A stretch of DNA of 8,998 nucleotides from Streptococcus mitis SK569. Lineage in GTDB: Bacteria; Bacillota; Bacilli; Lactobacillales; Streptococcaceae. The position numbers were made by a program, and so were the translations under genes. The notes under the pieces were generated by a model. That model was not told where the DNA came from, did no database searches, and worked only from the letters and a program-made list of their open reading frames with translations. Positions 1 to 7,400 of the stretch are shown piece by piece (the stretch's first letter is position 1; every line of letters starts with the position of its first letter). The stretch spans positions 1 through 8,998 of the forward strand of contig NZ_AFUF01000003.1 in NCBI RefSeq assembly GCF_000222785.1. Reading direction: 5' to 3'.

Positions 1-1495
1 GCTGATTCAGAAGCTGATGTGCTTGCTGACTCTGACGCACTTGTTGATACCGATTCAGATGCACTTGTTGATGCTGACTCAGAAGCTGATGTGCTTGCTG
101 ACTCTGACGCACTTGTTGATGCTGACTCAGAAGCGCTTGTGCTTGCTGATTCTGATGCACTTGTTGATGCTGATTCAGAAGCCGATGTACTTGCTGACTC
201 TGACGCACTTGTTGATGCTGACTCAGAAGCGCTTGTGCTTGCTGATTCTGATGCACTTGTTGATGCTGACTCAGAAGCTGATGTACTTGCTGATTCTGAT
301 GCACTTGTTGATGCTGATTCAGAAGCCGATGTACTTGCTGATTCAGAAGCCGATGTACTTGCTGACTCTGACGCACTTGTTGATGCTGACTCAGAAGCGC
401 TTGTGCTTGCTGATTCTGATGCACTTGTTGATGCTGATTCAGAAGCCGATGTACTTGCTGATTCTGATGCACTTGTTGATGCTGATTCAGAAGCCGATGT
501 ACTTGCTGACTCTGACGCACTTGTTGATGCTGACTCAGAAGCGCTTGTGCTTGCTGATTCTGATGCACTTGTTGATGCTGATTCAGAAGCCGATGTACTT
601 GCTGACTCTGACGCACTTGTTGATGCTGACTCAGAAGCGCTTGTGCTTGCTGATTCTGATGCACTTGTTGATGCTGATTCAGAAGCCGATGTACTTGCTG
701 ATTCTGACGCACTTGTTGATGCCGATTCAGAAGCTGATGTACTTGCTGACTCTGACGCACTTGTTGATGCTGATTCAGAAGCTGATGTGCTTGCTGATTC
801 TGATGCACTTGTTGATGCTGATTCAGAAGCCGATGTACTTGCTGACTCTGACGCACTTGTTGATGCTGACTCAGAAGCGCTTGTGCTTGCTGACTCTGAT
901 GCACTTGTTGATGCTGATTCAGAAGCCGATGTACTTGCTGATACTGATGCACTTGTTGATGCTGACTCAGAAGCGCTTGTGCTTGCTGATTCTGATGCAC
1001 TTGTTGATGCTGACTCAGAAGCGCTTGTGCTTGCTGATTCTGATGCACTTGTTGATGCTGATTCAGAAGCCGATGTACTTGCTGATTCTGACGCACTTGT
1101 TGATGCTGATTCAGAAGCCGATGTACTTGCTGATTCTGACGCACTTGTTGATGCCGATTCAGAAGCTGATGTACTTGCTGACTCTGACGCACTTGTTGAT
1201 GCTGATTCAGAAGCTGATGTGCTTGCTGACTCTGACGCACTTGTTGACGCTGATTCAGAAGCTGATGTACTTGCTGACTCTGACGCACTTGTTGATGCTG
1301 ATTCAGAAGCCGATGTACTTGCTGATTCTGATGCACTTGTTGATGCTGATTCAGAAGCCGATGTGCTTGCTGACTCTGATGCACTTGTTGATGCTGATTC
1401 AGAAGCTGATGTGCTTGCTGATTCTGATGCACTTGTTGATGCTGATTCAGAAGCCGATGTACTTGCTGACTCTGACGCACTTGTTGATGCTGACG
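1..1495 (-). repeat. Distal SRR2: 48-bp tandem array coding [16 protein letters not shown]
   Basis: About 31 units of 48 bp. The marker cttgttgat recurs every 48 bp from 64 to 1480, apart from one extra half unit of 24 bp near 313-360; a further 24-bp irregularity lies near 38-62. Most differences between units are silent on the minus strand: for example + strand gccgatgta versus gcgcttgtg replaces Ser codon TCG by AGC and keeps the protein TSAS. Confidence 0.93.
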
Positions 1496-4400
1496 TGCTA
1501 GCCGATGTGCTTGCACTTGTTGATGCTGATGTACTTGCTGATGTGCTTGCACTTGTTGATGCTGACGTACTTGCTGATGTACTTGCGCTTGTTGATGCTG
1601 ACGTGCTAGCCGATGTACTTGCGCTTGTTGATGCTGACGTACTTGCTGACGTGCTTGCGCTTGTTGATGCTGACGTACTTGCTGATGTGCTTGCACTTGT
1701 TGATGCTGACGTGCTAGCCGATGTACTTGCGCTTGTTGATGCTGACGTACTTGCTGATGTGCTTGCACTTGTTGATGCTGACGTACTTGCTGATGTACTT
1801 GCGCTTGTTGATGCTGACGTACTTGCTGATGTACTTGCGCTTGTTGATGCTGACGTACTTGCTGATGTACTTGCTGACGTACTTGCACTTATTGAAGCAG
1901 ATGTGCTTGCTGACGTACTTGCGCTCGTTGAAGCAGATGTGCTTGCACTTGTTGATGCTGACGTACTTGCTGATGTGCTTGCACTTGTTGAAGCCGATGT
2001 ACTTGCTGACGTACTTGCACTTGTTGATGCTGATGTACTTGCTGATGTGCTTGCACTTGTTGATGCTGACGTACTTGCTGATGTACTTGCTGACGTACTT
2101 GCACTTATTGAAGCAGATGTGCTTGCTGACGTACTTGCGCTCGTTGAAGCAGATGTGCTAGCCGATGTACTTGCGCTTGTTGAAGCCGATGTACTTGCTG
2201 ACGTGCTTGCACTTGTTGACGCTGATTCAGATGCTGATGTTGATGCACTTGTTGACGCTGACTCAGATGCTGATGTTGATGCACTTGTGCTTGCTGACGT
2301 ACTTGCGCTTGTTGATGCTGACGTACTTGCTGACGTGCTAGCCGATGTACTTGCGCTTGTTGAAGCCGATGTACTTGCTGACGTGCTTGCGCTTGTTGAT
2401 GCTGATGTACTTGCTGATGTACTTGCTGACGTACTTGCACTTATTGAAGCAGATGTGCTTGCTGACGTACTTGCGCTCGTTGAAGCAGATGTGCTTGCTG
2501 ACGTGCTTGCGCTTGTTGAAGCAGATGTGCTTGCTGACGTGCTAGCCGATGTACTTGCGCTTGTTGATGCTGACGTACTTGCTGATGTGCTTGCACTTGT
2601 TGATGCTGACGTACTTGCTGATGTACTTGCGCTTGTGCTTGCTGACTCAGATGCTGATGTGCTTGCACTTGTTGAAGCGGATGTACTTGCTGATGTGCTT
2701 GCACTTGTTGAAGCAGACGTGCTTGCGCTTGTTGAAGCGGATGTACTTGCTGACGTACTTGCACTGGTTGAAGCGGATGTACTTGCTGAGGTGCTTGCAC
2801 TTGTTGAAGCAGATGTACTTGCTGACGTACTTGCACTTACTGACGCTGATGTCGATGCACTAGTCATTGCACTTACTGATGCGCTTGTTGACGCTGACAC
2901 TGATGCACTGGTTGACGCTGACTCAGAACGATATTTCTTGTCTGAAACAGTTTCATCTTGACTATAGACCGTCGGTGCATATGGTTGATTACCAGATGTT
3001 ACTTTAGCGTTATCTTTATAATAAACTGTTGCAACACCGCTGTCACTTACATCAATGCTAGAAATACGATCACGACCGTTTGGAGTCACTTTATCATGAG
3101 CTTTTCTGATTTCTTCGCGAACTTTTTCCTTATCAGATTCCGATAAATGATTTTTGTCCTTGACTTCAGTCAAGTCAATAGCAGGCTTCTTAAACAAGTT
3201 CTGCAACTGATCTTGTTGAATCCGAATTTCTCCTACGTCAACAGAGTTACCACTCGGATCTGTAGCATTGAGCCAACGACCCCAAGTGTTTCCTGATCTC
3301 CACGTAAGATCTTTATTAGCAACCGCATTAATAGTAAAGGTAGTCTGGTCATCATTGGTCAAGGTATTGATAATATTTGTGATAGGACCAGTTCCCCACT
3401 CAGGTCTGTTTTCGAAGAAGTCCGTCAAGTCTTTTCTATTACCAGAGACCTTCAGTGTGACTAATTTACCACTATTATCTTTACCCGTATAAGTAATCTG
3501 GATATTGTCCCCAGCATAGAACAAGTAACGACCATTGCCATCTCTCTTAGGCTCTTGACCATTTACTTTGACTGTGTAAGTAATTGTTGGTTTCACACGT
3601 TCAGGAGTAATTGTACTAGTCGTTACCTCCGAATTGAGACCAGCAACTGTAGATTTAGCAGTCACATCCCCCGTTGGAAGAAGTCCATTGTTGCCGTCGT
3701 AAGCTTTTTGCAACTCAGTAGGTTCAAAAGTAACGCTCGTTTCATTGTCTTTGACAGTTTTTGTAAATGTGTGACCTGCTAAAGTCAAGGTTACAAGAGC
3801 TCCAGGTGTTACATTTGTAACAACGATCGAACGTTTTGGCAAACCACCCGTTTCATTAGTAGAATCAACTGAGATAGCTGGCGCTTGTGGGTTGACCTTA
3901 ATGGTTACATCTACCGTTCTACTATTAGCATCTCCATTGTATGATCCTTGTGGTAGAGTGACTTTCACTTTTCGCGTGTAAACTCCTGCATTTGCAACCA
4001 TAGCATCATCAGGAGCCTGAACCCAACTGAAGGCAGTTCCTGTTGGGAAGGATACACTTGTATTCGAATTTTTAAGTGCCTCTCCTGGCTTCGCAATAAT
4101 ATCTGCCAATGGAGCCTTATTCCCCACAGTTGTAACATACTCCTGTTTAGCTACAGGATCAACAACTGTATAATCAAAGCTTGTCTCACTTGTTAAGGCT
4201 GGATTGCTAGAAGATACTGTACCAAAACGACCGTTAGGATAAGAAGCAATTACTGTATAGGTTGTACTGTGACTTTTAGCTTCTGATCCCGTAGTATGCC
4301 AAATTCCTCCAAATTGTTGTTTCCCAACAGGGGTCGTAATTTCGTTACCTTGATTATTTATTTTATACTTATAAGACCAAGTTGCTACATCTTTTAATCC

Positions 4401-7400
4401 TGGTTCATCTAGGTTTGTATACTGTCCAATAGTACCACCGATATTATTAGCCCAGTCTCCGCCAGTAACCTTATCATTACCTTGATCTGACTTAAAGGCA
4501 TAGAACTTACCTGTCACACCATTGTGAGTTTTGGTCTCAACTTTCGGATAAACAGTATATTTGTAAGAAATATCTTTAGATACACCTTTAGAATCCGTAA
4601 CCGTCAAAGTAGCTGTTTTATCACCAGGTGTTGATAAATCTAGAGTTCCTTGTTTCCAAACCACCCTTGTATTTGAAGGCAACTCTGTGCCATCAGCAGA
4701 TTTGATAAAATTACGAGCTGTCAAGCTATTCGCATTCTCTCCTGCAACCGCGTAGAAGCGATCTGATCTAGTTTGATAATTTTGTTCTAGTTTAGGAGTA
4801 ACTGTTCTGGACGTTCCATCTTTATAGGTAATCAATACACTTCCATCATTCTGTTGAGTGTATGTACTGATACGATGTTTATCCTTTGGATAGGCATTTT
4901 CAACAGCTGCTTTGATTGCACTCTTATCTGCAGGGGTTAAATTACTAATATCTCGAACTGTTATTGGGGGAATCTTCACTTCTCCCAATCTATCTTTCAA
5001 CTCACCCTGTTTAAGAACAAAGGTAGTTCCGTCTGATCGGAGATTTGAAAAATCATCTGCAGTTATAGAACGTGTAATTCTATTACCAGAAGCATATCTC
5101 AAATCTGCATTAATAGTTCCTGTAACAGTTGTCGTAGCTGGTTGCTTATCAGTAGCTGTAGTCTTAGTTGATACTTTATTGATAACAGTTGTTCCCCATG
5201 TATCATTATGGAAAAGATTGTTAATTTCAGGAGTCCCTGGTCCTCCATTACGAACTTCTGTATTTTTGACAACACCACTATTATCTTTGAACTTAGCTGT
5301 AAATGCTAATGAATCTCCAGAATAGAAAGTATATACAGGGGTACCATTTTCCGATGTTTTAGGAGCATCTGACCATGTGTTATCGTCATTCTTTACTTTC
5401 ACTACCGTATCAATAACTTGTGGCTTTTCTGTTTCAGGTGTAATAGCAACTGTCCTTACATCCGATTCCAAAGTTTCATTTGAATTCGTTACAGGATTAG
5501 TAAATGCCTTACTTTGTTTAACTGTTACATTTCCTGTCGGAAGCAAGCCATTTCCATCTGCAACCTCGGTAGAAGAGAAGGTTACATTCCCTGCATTATC
5601 AGCTTGTTTAGTAAGAGTTTTTCCACCGATTGTCAAAGTAACCTGCGCATTTGGTAGAGCATTTGTGACAGTAATTCCTTTATTTGAAAGACCACCTGTA
5701 TTTGTTACTTGATCATCTGAAATTTGTGGTGGGTTCGGTCTAACTTTGATAGTTACAGGAACATTTGTAGCATTCCTTGATTGAGTTGTTGAACCCTGTG
5801 GTAAAGTAACTCTAGCTTCTTTCTTATAGATACCTGGTGCTGAAGCATCTGGTGTAGATACCCAATTATAAGTTGTTCCAGTAGGAATCGCCACACTAGA
5901 ATTAGAATTTTTAAGTGCATTGCCCGGATTTGCAATAATATCATTTAGCGGAGTTGTATCCCCAACTTTTGTAGTATACTCTTGTTTAGCTACTGGATCA
6001 ACTACTGTATAATCAAACGTCACTGCACTTGTGAGAGCAGGATTTGAAGCTGTTACATCACCAAGACGTCCTTTAGGATAGGTCGCTTTAGCGGTATAGG
6101 TTGTACGGTGTGTTGTTGCTGAATCAGCAGTTGTATGCCAGACAGTACTAAAGGCTGGAGAACCATCTTGTTTGCTTAGAGGTGCGGACTGGTTGTTATT
6201 CAGACGATACTCATAAGAAAACGTCGCCCCTGAAGGAAGGGAATCATTATTGAGATAAAGATATGAAAATCCACCAATATTATTAGCGTAGCTTCCAGCA
6301 ACAGTTACATCTTTACCTGGAACTGCTTTAAAGGCATAAAACTTACCAGTAACTCCATTATTGGTTTTAGTTTCAATCTTTGGATAAACAGTATAATTAT
6401 AAGTTAAATCTGTTGTAGTTCTGTCTGGGTGTGTTACCGTTAAGGTTGCAGCTCGACTACCTACTTCCATTGTAGGAGCTTGTTTCCATGCAAATGTTGT
6501 CCCACTAGGGAGGTCAGATGCTCCGCCAACTGGACGCACAAGACTTCTTGGATTTATATTAGACAGCGACTCATTACTTACCGCATAGAAAGTATCGGTC
6601 ACCTTTTCAACACCATATTTCAGATTTGAATTGACTGTATCCTGGGTACGATCTCGATAAGTAATGGTTACAACGCCATTATCTGCTACACTTAAGGAAC
6701 CTTCTTCAGTTCCTTTTTTATAGTCTGTACTTGAAAGAATGCTTGCATTGGCTGTTCTAAAGTTAGCCAAGACTTGCTCTTTTTCCGCTTGACTTAGATG
6801 TTCTTTGTCATTAACTGTGACCGTCGCACCACGCACAGGCTCGTTACGTTCATTAAAGCCTCTGATATTAAGAGTCATCTCTGCCTTAGCTGTTAGACCA
6901 TCAGTATCTGTTACAATATATTGAATAATGTGCGCACCAGGTTTATACGGTTCCCAAGCCCCGTCTGCACGACCAGGATTTCCTATTCCGTTGTTTCGAC
7001 CAATTGTCCCAACAATTTTTACATTATATGATGTCTGGTATCCTGTAAATTTACCATATTTATCATATGCTGCAAGATCACCATAACCATTTCTGCTAGT
7101 AGCTGGATAATTAGGAGCAGCTAAGCCAGTGATAATTGTATTCTTAGGTCCTGGATCTAATCTTACCATGCCCTTATCATCACTCATTGGCATGTTGATT
7201 TCGGAGATAGAGTCGTCATTAAAATAGGTAACAGTCTCAGGCAAGCTAATCGAAGGTTTCTGAGATGCCGTACGGCTCTGACCTGCTGCACGGTCCTGAC
7301 CTGCCCTACCAGTTGGAACGGTTGAACTTATTGAACCGCTATAATTTCCAGAAGTATCCGCACTTGTAAACGGTTGACTGCTTGTAGCAACTTTTGCGTT

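Larger units (their letters stand above)
1496..2860 (-). repeat. Proximal SRR2: repeats based on 36 bp, coding SAST
   Basis: Units of mainly 36 bp (three SAST tetrapeptides) with insertions and losses in steps of 12 bp. The protein period is 4 residues but the DNA period is longer, because the choice of Ser, Ala and Thr codons is phased over 12 codons. Glu is nearly absent except at 2221-2280 and near 2641-2655. Thr-to-Ile changes (TCAATAAGTGCA, SISA) occur in the three identical long copies listed separately. Confidence 0.88.
1..2927 (-). repeat. SRR2: long serine-rich repeat stalk, continues beyond the window
   Basis: From residue 1959 to the edge, at least 975 residues in which almost every second residue is serine, alternating with Ala, Thr and Glu (SAST and SASE units). 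In this family the region is heavily O-glycosylated and forms a rigid stalk that lifts the binding region off the cell wall. It has two parts: residues 1959 to about 2436 are nearly all SAST with rare Glu, Val, Ile or Met; from about 2437 on, Glu appears regularly. No stop, LPXTG or membrane segment is reached, so total stalk length is unknown. Confidence 0.95.
3219..4967 (-). repeat. Binding-region block, copy B (residues 1279-1861)
   Basis: Second paralogous block with the same module order as copy A: Unique-like (1279-1334), Rib-like (about 1349-1420, ending [11 protein letters not shown]), FYAFK module (1427-1541), Rib-like (1548-1620), Ig-like (about 1622-1733, with [10 protein letters not shown] and [10 protein letters not shown]) and Siglec-like (1737-1861). 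[20 protein letters not shown] here matches [20 protein letters not shown] in copy A at 14 of 20 positions, so the duplication is old rather than an assembly artefact. Whether the copies bind the same ligand cannot be seen. Confidence 0.85.
4977..6827 (-). repeat. Binding-region block, copy A (residues 659-1275)
   Basis: First of two paralogous blocks inside the adhesin. In order: Unique-like module (659-723); Rib-like module (about 735-807) ending [11 protein letters not shown]; an FYAFK module (815-928) beginning [11 protein letters not shown]; a second Rib-like module (935-1020) beginning DPVAKQEY and ending VPVTIKV; a bacterial Ig-like module (1023-1120) with [10 protein letters not shown] and [10 protein letters not shown]; and a Siglec-like module (1126-1275). 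Matching anchors lie about 611-613 residues further on in copy [12 protein letters not shown] is identical 11/11 and [14 protein letters not shown] 14/14, while other parts have clearly diverged. Family names for modules are pattern-based inference; the duplication itself is read directly. Confidence 0.85.

Noticed and set aside
1..1495. Regular 48-bp array considered as a CRISPR
   Set aside because: Units are directly contiguous with no unique spacers, keep a reading frame, and encode the SASTSASE stalk.
1889..2836. Minus-strand open frames rich in Gln, His and Val (1889-2104, 2105-2440, 2441-2836)
   Set aside because: Out-of-frame readings of the same serine repeats, with the same low complexity and no start signals.
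19..2961. Plus-strand open frame coding Asp/Ala/Leu/Val repeats (and a shorter one at 17-1501 in another frame)
   Set aside because: Antisense to SRR2. Several unit differences that are silent on the minus strand change amino acids here (Asp/Leu, Asp/Glu); there is no start signal, and the minus frame continues seamlessly into a well-supported adhesin.
4912..5712. Plus-strand open frames at 4912-5325 and 5377-5712, and others at 2958-3782, 7813-8136 and 8341-8532
   Set aside because: They lie opposite the continuous binding-region reading frame, have no recognisable domains, and look like chance antisense frames.
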